From Advenella kashmirensis W13003 (GTDB taxonomy: Bacteria > Pseudomonadota > Gammaproteobacteria > Burkholderiales > Burkholderiaceae_B): a stretch of DNA of 64,000 bases. The notes beneath the pieces are model-generated. The model was not told where the DNA came from. It ran no database searches and saw nothing but the letters and a program-made list of their open reading frames with translations. Made by a program: the position numbers and the translations under genes. Below, piece by piece: positions 36,868-44,801 of this stretch (its first letter is position 1; each line of letters starts with the position of its first letter). The stretch covers positions 1 through 64,000 of the forward strand of contig NZ_KI650979.1 of NCBI RefSeq assembly GCF_000506985.1. The letters run 5' to 3'.

Positions 36868-37381
36868 ATTTACGGGCGGACGGCGATTTGAGCGTACACT
36901 GGACAGGCAGCTTCTTGCCTGTCCCCAGGACAAAATTGACCGTGATCTGTTGCCCGGCTTTGAGGCCGGCCACCGGCTTTTCCAGCATGGCATGAAATGA
37001 ACCGGGCTTGAACGCCAGTGTTTGTCCAGGCGGCACGATCACGTCAGGCACCATCCCCATGGCAGACATGCCATTTTTCTCGGTCGTTTCATGCAACATG
37101 GTCATCGCGAACACCTCGGTCTCAAGCGCCTTGAGCACTACAGGCTCTGACTTGTCCTGATTGCGCAGAACAAAAAAACCACCGGAAGGCGCCACGTTGG
37201 GCAGCAGGCGTATCCAGCAATCTTCCACACGAACCTGATCACTGCCTTTGACAGTGCTGGCCACTCGCGCCGGAGCAGCGTGCATGTCATGGTGCCCATG
37301 CTCGGTGCCATTGTGATGGGCCACTGCCACGGAACTGAATACACAAGCGCTGATAACGGCGCTACACAGAGCGAATTTCAT
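36854..37381 (-). CDS. Periplasmic PCu(A)C-type copper chaperone
   Basis: A 175-residue exported copper chaperone (DUF461/PCu(A)C). A signal peptide (about 1-21) is followed by a His-rich stretch (HHNGTEHGHHDMH) and the family's copper site: Met and His in TMLHETTEKNGMSAM and the His-Ala-Met of PGSFHAML. It delivers Cu(I) to cytochrome c oxidase in the periplasm. The extra N-terminal His stretch is not part of the core site and may gather copper. It overlaps the ClC gene by 14 bp. Confidence 0.92.
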   Translation of the reverse strand: MKFALCSAVISACVFSSVAVAHHNGTEHGHHDMHAAPARVASTVKGSDQVRVEDCWIRLLPNVAPSGGFFVLRNQDKSEPVVLKALETEVFAMTMLHETTEKNGMSAMGMVPDVIVPPGQTLAFKPGSFHAMLEKPVAGLKAGQQITVNFVLGTGKKLPVQCTLKSPSARKFSDQ

Positions 37382-37533
37382 CTTCCTATTTCCTGAAAAA
37401 CAAATAAAAATTTATTGTAAACATCTGGCTGCCGCCACAGTTGCGCCCGCCGTTCCAGATCATGCGATCTGTTTGATATAAATCAGGACACCTGCAATCG
37501 TCTCATCTATTGCGACGTAAATGCGTGGACCGT

Positions 37534-38232
37534 TCAGCGCACGCCCGCAGACCGTTCATCATGAATCAAGTCGTTATAACGCAGAACATCCTCTTCATGT
37601 GACTGGTCGATGTCGGTTTCCGCAAGTGCCTGCGCATACCACTGCTGCATGGCTGGCAAAGCCAGAACATGCGCGACGTACCCGGCGGCAAGCGGCTGCA
37701 TCGGCAGGTCATAAGTCTGGATACGGAAGACGACAGGTGCAAACATGGCATCTGCCGCAGTAAAGGCCTCGCCTGCCAGAAACGGTCCGCCGAAGCGGGA
37801 TAAGCCGTCAATAAAAAGCGTATTGAGCCGGTCTATATCGGCTTTCAGCTCGACGGTCATGGACCTGGGTTTTGCGCGCACCACGCAATTCATGCCGCAA
37901 CGCTCGCGCAGCTCGGTAAATCCGGCATGCATCTCGCAGGCGGCCGAGCGTGCCCAGGCGCGCGCGAGCGGATCCTGCGGCCATGCTTGCGGATGCCGTT
38001 CAGCCAGATATTCGGCGATCGCCAGACTATCCCACACCGTGATCTGTTCATCCTGCAGAACCGGCACTTTCGCGGTCGGTGAAAAGGCCGAAAACAGCTT
38101 GCGCTGGGCCTGCAGATCGGCCTGAAAAGGATGGCGCTCTTCGTGAAACGCAATCCCCAGCTGCTGCAGCAGGATCCAGGGACGCAGTGACCATGAAGAG
38201 TAGTTTTTATTGGCAATATGCAGGGTATACAT
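37534..38232 (-). CDS. Glutathione S-transferase family protein
   Basis: A 232-residue cytoplasmic GST. The thioredoxin-like N-terminal domain (MYTLHIANKNYSSWSLRPW, conserved Ser/Trp) and the VPVLQDEQITVWDSLAIAEYL glutathione-binding segment are present, followed by an all-helical C-terminal domain. It resembles the YfcF/YfcG type. The ATG at 38232 follows GAGGT on the minus strand. It lies 29 bp after the PfpI-like gene on the same strand, so the two are likely an operon for electrophile or oxidative defence (inferred). Confidence 0.9.
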   Translation of the reverse strand: MYTLHIANKNYSSWSLRPWILLQQLGIAFHEERHPFQADLQAQRKLFSAFSPTAKVPVLQDEQITVWDSLAIAEYLAERHPQAWPQDPLARAWARSAACEMHAGFTELRERCGMNCVVRAKPRSMTVELKADIDRLNTLFIDGLSRFGGPFLAGEAFTAADAMFAPVVFRIQTYDLPMQPLAAGYVAHVLALPAMQQWYAQALAETDIDQSHEEDVLRYNDLIHDERSAGVR

Positions 38233-38261
38233 CTTGTATCGTACCTCGGAAGTCAATGCGC

Positions 38262-38840
38262 TCAGATCGTGACGGTCGCGCCCAGCGCCTTGATAAATTG
38301 CGCCATCCACGCCGGATGGGCAGGCCAGGCCGGAGCGGTAACCAAATGACCGTCAGTTACGGCGCTGTCGACGGCGATGTCCTGGTAGTGGCCGCCGGCA
38401 AGGGTCACTTCGGCCGCGCAGGCCGGATAGGCGGAACATTTTTTCCCTTTAATGACATCGGCAGCGGCCAGAATCTGCGCGCCGTGGCAGACCGCCGCGA
38501 TGGGCTTTTTGGCCGCATCGAACTCCCGCACGATCTCCAGTACGCGTGGCGTGTTGCGCAAATATTCAGGCGCGCGCCCGCCCGGAATGACCAGTCCGGC
38601 ATAGTCGGCTGTGTTCACCTTGGCAAAATCGTGATTGATCGCAAAATTGTGTCCCCGTTTTTCCGAATAGGTCTGGTCACCTTCGAAATCGTGTATCGCC
38701 GTCGCGATGGTATCGCCGGTTTTTTTATCGGGGCAGACGGCGTGCACCTCGTACCCGACCCCCAGCAGAAACTGGAACGGCACCATAGTTTCGTAGTCTT
38801 CAGCATAATCGCCAACAAGCATCAGAATTTTCTTGGACAT
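38262..38840 (-). CDS. DJ-1/PfpI-family protein
   Basis: A 192-residue class I glutamine-amidotransferase-like protein of the DJ-1/PfpI family. The nucleophile motif AVCHGAQIL gives Cys118-His119. Family members act as glyoxalase III/deglycases, chaperones or proteases, and some are stress-inducible. The ATG at 38840 is chosen over a GTG one codon earlier. It probably shares an operon with the downstream GST gene. Confidence 0.88.
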   Translation of the reverse strand: MSKKILMLVGDYAEDYETMVPFQFLLGVGYEVHAVCPDKKTGDTIATAIHDFEGDQTYSEKRGHNFAINHDFAKVNTADYAGLVIPGGRAPEYLRNTPRVLEIVREFDAAKKPIAAVCHGAQILAAADVIKGKKCSAYPACAAEVTLAGGHYQDIAVDSAVTDGHLVTAPAWPAHPAWMAQFIKALGATVTI

Positions 38841-39017
38841 CACTGCACTCCCTGGTTGTGAGAACGAGCATTTATCATAGCCTGTTCGTTGTAAAAATTT
38901 ATGATAATTTGACGCGCCAACGGTATAAATACCTATTCCATATTACTATTAGTCCAATCTCTTCAATGGCTTGCCTGCTTTCGCATGCGCGCGCCCATCC
39001 CAACCACAATAAGGTCT

Positions 39018-39668
39018 ATGAATTTCTCTTCGCTTTTTGGCTGGCTACATGACAATCAGGCCCTGATGGCCATGCTTCATGATCACTGGAGCTGGGGCAT
39101 CTGTCTGGTTGCACTGATTCTTTTTCTGGAAACCGGGCTGGTGGTCATGCCCTTTTTACCCGGCGATTCCCTGCTTTTTGCGGTGGGTGCCTTTATGGGG
39201 ATTAGTGGCATTGCCCCATTCTGGTATATGGTGATGCTGTTTGCTGCAGCCGTTATCGGCGACTACGTCAACTACACCATCGGCCGTTCCGCGCTGGGGC
39301 AGACGCTGGTGCGCAAGGGTTGGGTCAAACAAAGCCATATCGACAAGACCCATGCGTACTTTGAAAAATACGGCGGTTCCACCATTACGCTGGCGCGCTT
39401 CATTCCGATCGTGCGCACCATTGCACCGTTTCTGGCGGGCCTGTCCGGCATGGATCGCCGCCATTTCGCGTTCTACAACGTTCTGGGCGGCTTTCTGTGG
39501 ATTTTCCTGCTGGTCACCGCGGGATACTTCCTGGGTCGTATCCAATGGGTGCAGGACAATCTGTCGCTGTTCACACTGGGAATCGTCATTGTTTCAGTCC
39601 TGCCCATGGCCTGGCATATTTATAAAATATGGCGGGAAAGCAAACAGGAAAAGCAGAACAGACAGTAA
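39018..39668 (+). CDS. DedA-family membrane protein
   Basis: A 216-residue inner-membrane protein of the DedA/VTT family. It has FLPGDSLLFAVGAF and GDYVNYTIGRSALGQ, with the strictly conserved helix pattern ARFIPIVRTIAPFLAG. DedA proteins support membrane homeostasis and lipid (undecaprenyl-phosphate) recycling; some act as flippases. The ATG at 39018 follows AAGGTCT; an earlier in-frame start at 38985 is less likely. Confidence 0.93.
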   Translation: MNFSSLFGWLHDNQALMAMLHDHWSWGICLVALILFLETGLVVMPFLPGDSLLFAVGAFMGISGIAPFWYMVMLFAAAVIGDYVNYTIGRSALGQTLVRKGWVKQSHIDKTHAYFEKYGGSTITLARFIPIVRTIAPFLAGLSGMDRRHFAFYNVLGGFLWIFLLVTAGYFLGRIQWVQDNLSLFTLGIVIVSVLPMAWHIYKIWRESKQEKQNRQ

Positions 39669-39860
39669 GCGACTGTCACCTCCGAAGGCCCGCTGCACCT
39701 TTGCGCATGCGCGCAGTCTGAGCAGGAATACGCTGTCCGTCGCCCCTGATCTTTTCTTTTATTACATAAGGTAATAAGATTGGACAAATTGGTTGTTTTC
39801 CCAGGTTGAAAAACCGGTATACCTTCTTGATTTACGCTGTAATCTGAATTGGAGTCCGTT

Positions 39861-40883
39861 ATGCCTGCCCTTATCAAAGCTTCACTGACCACCCTTGCCG
39901 TCACGCTGGCCATGGCGGGATCCGCCCAGGCAGCTACCCTGGATAATGTCAAACAGCGGGGCGCCGTCGTGTGTGGCGCCACAACCGGCTTTGCCGGCTT
40001 TTCTGCGCCCGATGCCAAGGGCGAATGGCAGGGGCTGGATGTCGATCTGTGCAAAAGCATCGCCGCTGCCGTGTTTGGCGACGCCAGTAAATTCAAGATT
40101 GTGCCGCTGAACTCGCAGCAACGCTTTACCGCACTGCAATCGGGCGAAGTCGACGTTCTGACCCGCAACACCACTGTGACCCAGCAACGCGATACGGCAC
40201 TGGGACTGATTGCCGCCGGCGTCAATTTTTACGATGGCCAGGGCTTTCTTGTCTCCAAGAAACTGGGGGTAAAGAGCGCCAAAGAACTCAATGGGGCAAC
40301 CATCTGCCTGCAAACCGGGACGTCCAACGAGAACACGCTTGCCGACTGGGCACGTGCCAACAAGGTCGAATATAAACCTGTGGTCTTTGACCAGTTCAAC
40401 GAAGTGGTCAACGCTTTTGCCACCAACCGCTGCGATGTGTTCTCCACCGATGCCTCAGGCCTGGCCTCGATCCGCATCTCCAAATTGTCCGCTCCGGACG
40501 ATTACGAAGTGCTACCTGAAATCATTTCCAAAGAGCCGCTGGGCCCGTTCGTGCGGCAAGGCGATGATGCCTGGCTCAATATCGTCAAATGGGTCTTTCA
40601 GGCAACCGTCAATGCCGAAGAGCTGGGCGTGACGACGGCAAACGTAGATGAACAACTCAAAAGCACCAACCCGAACATCCAGCGCCTGCTGGGTACTACG
40701 CCAGGCGCGGGCAAGAACCTGGGGCTGGACGAAAAATGGGCTTATAACATCATCAAGCAAGTGGGGAACTACGGGGAAAGTTTTGAACGCAACGTCGGCC
40801 AGGGGAGCCCGCTGAAAATCAAGCGGGGCCTGAACGCCCTGTGGACCGAGGGTGGCCTGCAATACGGCTTGCCGATCCGCTGA
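39861..40883 (+). CDS. Periplasmic amino-acid-binding protein (AapJ-like)
   Basis: A 340-residue solute-binding protein of a polar amino-acid ABC transporter, matching the general L-amino-acid binding protein AapJ. A signal peptide (about 1-22, ending AQA) is followed by TLDNVKQRGAVVCGATTGF and a bilobal fold. The ATG at 39861 follows GGAG. No permease or ATPase gene of this system lies in the window; it ends with its own terminator, so it is either monocistronic or partners with genes elsewhere. Substrate preference is not set by sequence. Confidence 0.9.
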   Translation: MPALIKASLTTLAVTLAMAGSAQAATLDNVKQRGAVVCGATTGFAGFSAPDAKGEWQGLDVDLCKSIAAAVFGDASKFKIVPLNSQQRFTALQSGEVDVLTRNTTVTQQRDTALGLIAAGVNFYDGQGFLVSKKLGVKSAKELNGATICLQTGTSNENTLADWARANKVEYKPVVFDQFNEVVNAFATNRCDVFSTDASGLASIRISKLSAPDDYEVLPEIISKEPLGPFVRQGDDAWLNIVKWVFQATVNAEELGVTTANVDEQLKSTNPNIQRLLGTTPGAGKNLGLDEKWAYNIIKQVGNYGESFERNVGQGSPLKIKRGLNALWTEGGLQYGLPIR

Positions 40884-40908
40884 TTTCAGACTGTACCGAT
40901 CGCGCTCA

Positions 40909-40940
40909 GGGCCCGTTTGCAAGACGGGCCTTGTTTTTTT
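40909..40940 (+). terminator. Rho-independent terminator after the binding-protein gene
   Basis: GGCCCGT and ACGGGCC form a seven-base stem with a seven-base loop, followed by TTGTTTTTTT (40931-40940). Confidence 0.85.
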
Positions 40941-40991
40941 ACCCGCCTGACGGGAAAAACCGCTACATCAAGCCAAAATGGTCAGATAGGT

Positions 40992-41010
40992 ATTGAGAAC
41001 CATTTACAAT
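40992..41010 (+). promoter_or_regulatory. Possible Fur box upstream of fhuC
   Basis: ATTGAGAACCATTTACAAT resembles the 19-bp GAGAAT-N-ATTCTC-type Fur site, with the left half close and the right half weak. It lies about 33 bases before the siderophore ABC operon, where an iron-dependent repressor would act. Confidence 0.5.
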
Positions 41011-41042
41011 ACCGATACTGATTTTATTCTCCCGGATACGCA

Positions 41043-41810
41043 ATGATCCAGATTGAAAACGCCGGTTTTCAAACCTCGTCAAAAACCCTGCTCCACCCCC
41101 TGACCGCCCGCTTCGAACGAGGCCGATTCTATGGCCTGATCGGACACAATGGCTCGGGCAAATCGACCCTGCTCAAGCTGCTGGCGCGTGAGCACACACC
41201 GTCGCAGGGCATCATTTCGCTCGATAAGGCCAGGATAGACACGCTGTCGAACCGCCAATACGCACGTAAACTGGCTTATTTGCCGCAATATACACCTGTC
41301 ATCCCGGACATGACCGCGCTGGAATTGGTCGAACTGGGTCGATATTCCTGGAACAGCATCTGGCGTAACGGTAACCCCGACAATGACGCCGCCATCAAAC
41401 GGGCCATCGCCCTGACCGACACCGAAGCATTCATGTCTTCGCCGCTGGATGTCCTGTCCGGCGGAGAGCGTCAACGGGTATGGATTGCCATGCTGCTGGC
41501 CCAAAACACGCCCTATATTCTGCTGGACGAGCCACTGGCAGCGCTGGACCTGAAGCACCAGCTTGAGGTCATGCAGCTCTTGCATCGGCTGGCCAACGAA
41601 GAAAACCAATGCGTGATCGCGGTCATTCACGATATTAATCTGGCGACCCGCTATTGCGACCAGTTGCTCGCGCTACGTGCCGGCCGGCTGATTTATGCAG
41701 AACCGCCCGGGGCTTTGCTGGATACCGAAAAACTGCGTCATATTTATGACGTAGATCTGCAACTGGTCGCCCATCCTGCCCATCCCGGCGTTCAACTGGC
41801 CTTCAATTGA
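41043..41810 (+). CDS. fhuC: Ferric-siderophore ABC transporter, ATP-binding subunit
   Basis: A 255-residue ABC ATPase of the FecE/FhuC type. Walker A is GHNGSGKST (residues 34-42), the signature is LSGGERQR (about 139), Walker B is YILLDEP, and the D-loop and H-loop (VIHDIN) are present. It powers uptake of ferric hydroxamate-type siderophores across the inner membrane. It is the first gene of a fhuCDB-like operon; fhuD follows after a 14-bp gap and a possible Fur box precedes it. Confidence 0.88.
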   Translation: MIQIENAGFQTSSKTLLHPLTARFERGRFYGLIGHNGSGKSTLLKLLAREHTPSQGIISLDKARIDTLSNRQYARKLAYLPQYTPVIPDMTALELVELGRYSWNSIWRNGNPDNDAAIKRAIALTDTEAFMSSPLDVLSGGERQRVWIAMLLAQNTPYILLDEPLAALDLKHQLEVMQLLHRLANEENQCVIAVIHDINLATRYCDQLLALRAGRLIYAEPPGALLDTEKLRHIYDVDLQLVAHPAHPGVQLAFN

Positions 41811-41824
41811 GCCGGCACAATCCC

Positions 41825-42811
41825 ATGCAAACTGTATTGCGCCTGCTCCTGACCCTAAGCACATGCCTGCTGACAAGCCTGGCATTTTCCGCCCCTGCAA
41901 GCGACTCTGCCGTAGTATCGCCACCCATTGCGGACCGGCCCGGTGCACAGGCAGGGCCCGACACAAAGCCAAAGCGTATCGCAGTACTGGACTGGACCGT
42001 CGCCGAAACCATGGCTGCCATGGGCATTTTTCCGGCCGCACTGGCCGAGAAGGCCAGTTATCAAGTCTGGAGCCAGTCGCCTGCAATGCCTGCGTCTACG
42101 CTGGATCTGGGCATGCGAGCGCAGCCCAATCCTGACAGAATGATCCGCCTTGCGCCGGACCTGATTCTGGCTTCGCAGGATTATGCGTTCGTCAAGGCAT
42201 TACTGGAGAAAATCGGTCCGACCACCCTGCTGGATGTCTACACCCCTGGCCAGGATATTTATCAAAACCTGACCGAACTCGCGTTGCAGATCGGCGAAAT
42301 TACCGGGCATCAGGACAAGGCCGAAAAACTGATTACCGACGTTGGTGACGGGCTCGATACCATTCGTCATCAACTGGCCAAGCACAGGGGCCGGCCTGTT
42401 GCCATCATTCAGTTCATTGATGCACGCAACGTACGGATCTATGGCAAGCCCAGTCTTTTTTCCACGGCACTGGAAAAAATCGGCGTCAAAAATGCCTGGA
42501 CCGCGCCTGTCAACCAATGGGGATTTCAAAGCGCCGATCTGCCCCGCCTTGCCTCCTTGCCCGAAAACACCACACTCTTTGTCATCAAACCCTTTCCTGC
42601 CGACCTTCCCAAAAAACTGCATGAAAACATCATCTGGCAGGCATTGCCGGCCGTGCGCAACGACCGGGTCATTCTCACCGAACCCGTGTGGACGCTGGGC
42701 GGATTGAATACGGTGCTTCGCTTTGCGCAAACGGTCCGCGACGGGCTGCTTGCCCAGGACACGAACACTGACCAGGGTGCTTCCTTCCGTTTTCCCGGAT
42801 ATCACGAATGA
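41825..42811 (+). CDS. fhuD: Ferric-siderophore ABC transporter, periplasmic binding protein
   Basis: A 328-residue type III periplasmic binding protein (FhuD/FecB-like). It has a signal peptide (about 1-25, ending FSA) and two lobes joined by one long helix. RIAVLDWTVAETMAAMG and LAPDLILAS are family segments. The ATG at 41825 lies 14 bp after the fhuC stop; an in-frame TTG at 41807 would overlap the fhuC gene. It is followed by fhuB with an ATGA overlap. Confidence 0.88.
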   Translation: MQTVLRLLLTLSTCLLTSLAFSAPASDSAVVSPPIADRPGAQAGPDTKPKRIAVLDWTVAETMAAMGIFPAALAEKASYQVWSQSPAMPASTLDLGMRAQPNPDRMIRLAPDLILASQDYAFVKALLEKIGPTTLLDVYTPGQDIYQNLTELALQIGEITGHQDKAEKLITDVGDGLDTIRHQLAKHRGRPVAIIQFIDARNVRIYGKPSLFSTALEKIGVKNAWTAPVNQWGFQSADLPRLASLPENTTLFVIKPFPADLPKKLHENIIWQALPAVRNDRVILTEPVWTLGGLNTVLRFAQTVRDGLLAQDTNTDQGASFRFPGYHE

Positions 42812-44781
42812 GATATACACTGTCAGCCAAAGGACTCGCGATTGCCGGTTCGGCAATCGCGCTGATAATGATGAGTGCGATCATCTTTCTGGATCTGCAA
42901 GATGCGGGTGAAGTCTCCCATGCAGCCATGCAGCACCTGGTTTTCTGGCATGGCACCCTGCCGCGGATTGCAATGGCGCTGCTTTGCGGCCTCTGCCTCG
43001 GCCTGGCCGGTTTCATCCTGCAGAATATTACGCAGAATACACTGGCGGCACCGGATACACTGGCCACCAGCAGCGGTGCGCAATTTGCGTTACTGCTGGG
43101 CATGATGTATTTCCCGGAATCACAATTGTTTGACTCCACGCTGCTGGCCATGGCGGGCAGTCTGATCGCCAGCCTGGTGATTCTGCTCTTTATCCGGCGC
43201 GCCGGCAATGCAGGCAACACTCTGATTCTGATCGGGCTTATGCTCTCGCTGCTGCTGACCACGCTGAGCAATATGTATCTGATCCTCAATCCGGACCGGC
43301 TCTACGGATTGATCGTATGGGGCGCGGGGTCGCTGAGCCAGGACTCGTGGCAGCCGGCTCTGCGGGCCGGCTGGCAAACCCTGTTATGCCTGCCCCTGTC
43401 GTGGTTTCTGCTGCCATCGCTGCGAGCGTTTGCCCTGCAGGGCACACTTGCGAAAAGTGTCGGGGTAAATGTCCGCCTGGTGCGCGTGAGCGGATTCATT
43501 CTGGTGTCCTTTCTGATTGCAATCGTAGTCAGCAGCGTCGGCGTGATCGGGTTCGTGGGCCTGGCTGCACCAGTCATCGCGCGTACGCTGGGGGTGACCG
43601 ATATCCGCCGGCAATGGGGCTATGCCCTGCTCTTTGGTGCGCTGCTGCTGTCCATTACCGACTCGGCCCTGCAATTGGTCACCCACGTCTGGCCCAACAG
43701 CATCCTGACCGGAACAGTGACGGCCATGTTGGGTGTCCCGATCCTGCTCCTGCTTTTGATGAAGCAGCGCAGCCACACACGCCAGAAAGTCGCGCCGCTG
43801 CACGCCGGTACACGCTACGCCGCCGGGCCGCTCAGAATCCGGCTGCTTCTGTTAATCGCGCTTGCGCTGGCCTGCTTTTTTCTGTTACCGCATCTCACAC
43901 ATGACGTCGCAGGCAACTGGATGGTGCTCGGAAAAATTGACCCAACCATTGCCCTCTTCACCGAAAGCCGCACCCAGACCGCCATTCTGTTTGGCATCGC
44001 GATTGCGTGCGCCGGCACGCTGATTCAGAATATGACCAACAACACCATGGCCTCGCCCGAATTTCTGGGCGTGACCTCGGGTACCGGCATGGGACTGATC
44101 GCACTCATGATGCTGATGCCTGCGCCGTCACCCGTCCTGTACCTGGTGTGCGGCATTGTCGGCGCCTTTATCAGCCTGCTCTTCGTGATGCTGATCAACG
44201 CACGCAATCAATTTCAACCGGAAAAAATCCTGCTGACCGGAATGGCGCTCACGCAATTGTTCAATTCATTGCTGACCCTGACGCTGGCCAGCGGCATGCA
44301 ACAAATTCAACAATTGCTGGTCTGGATTTCCGGCGACACGTATATGAGCCTGCTGCAAAGCGATCTGCCCATACGATACGGCTTATGTGCGTTGCTGGTC
44401 GTGCTGGCCCTGGCATCCCGACGCCCGCTGAGCCTGCTGCGACTGGGCGACCCGATCGCGCGTGCCACCGGCCAGCGCCCCATGCTGACACGCACCCTGC
44501 TGTTTCTTCTGATCGCTGCACTGACAACGCTGGCCTCTGTAACAATCGGCCCTACCAGCTTCGTCGGCCTGATCGCACCGCATCTGGCACGCAGCATGGG
44601 GTTCCATGGCCTGCGCCGGCAATTGCTGGCCGCCTCGATTATCGCAGTCATCATCATGCTGTGCGCCGATCACGTTGGCCGACAACTTCTGTTCCCGTAC
44701 GAAATTCCCACAGGCCTGATTGCCACATTCATCGGCGCCCTGTATTTTCTTTGGCAATTTACGCGCAAACAGAACACGTAA
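42808..44781 (+). CDS. fhuB: Ferric-siderophore ABC permease, fused FecCD domains
   Basis: A 657-residue permease that contains two fused FecCD halves (about 1-330 and 335-657), as in E. coli FhuB. Both halves hold SVGVIGFVGLAAPVIAR or TIGPTSFVGLIAPHLAR, the coupling-helix motif that docks the ATPase. About 20 transmembrane segments are expected. The ATGA overlap with fhuD couples translation. The gene pattern suggests hydroxamate siderophore import; the outer-membrane TonB receptor is not in this window. Confidence 0.93.
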   Translation: MRYTLSAKGLAIAGSAIALIMMSAIIFLDLQDAGEVSHAAMQHLVFWHGTLPRIAMALLCGLCLGLAGFILQNITQNTLAAPDTLATSSGAQFALLLGMMYFPESQLFDSTLLAMAGSLIASLVILLFIRRAGNAGNTLILIGLMLSLLLTTLSNMYLILNPDRLYGLIVWGAGSLSQDSWQPALRAGWQTLLCLPLSWFLLPSLRAFALQGTLAKSVGVNVRLVRVSGFILVSFLIAIVVSSVGVIGFVGLAAPVIARTLGVTDIRRQWGYALLFGALLLSITDSALQLVTHVWPNSILTGTVTAMLGVPILLLLLMKQRSHTRQKVAPLHAGTRYAAGPLRIRLLLLIALALACFFLLPHLTHDVAGNWMVLGKIDPTIALFTESRTQTAILFGIAIACAGTLIQNMTNNTMASPEFLGVTSGTGMGLIALMMLMPAPSPVLYLVCGIVGAFISLLFVMLINARNQFQPEKILLTGMALTQLFNSLLTLTLASGMQQIQQLLVWISGDTYMSLLQSDLPIRYGLCALLVVLALASRRPLSLLRLGDPIARATGQRPMLTRTLLFLLIAALTTLASVTIGPTSFVGLIAPHLARSMGFHGLRRQLLAASIIAVIIMLCADHVGRQLLFPYEIPTGLIATFIGALYFLWQFTRKQNT

Positions 44782-44801
44782 ATCGGGTATCCTCGCACTC
44801 T

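Noticed and set aside
39695-39710. GC-rich palindrome near TGCGCATGCGC
   Set aside because: Short alternating palindromes like this are common in such DNA and there is no further support for a site.
44007-44801. Upstream extension of the pabB frame inside fhuB
   Set aside because: The extension runs inside fhuB, which has a clear family fit; the start at 44802 gives a typical PabB N-terminus.
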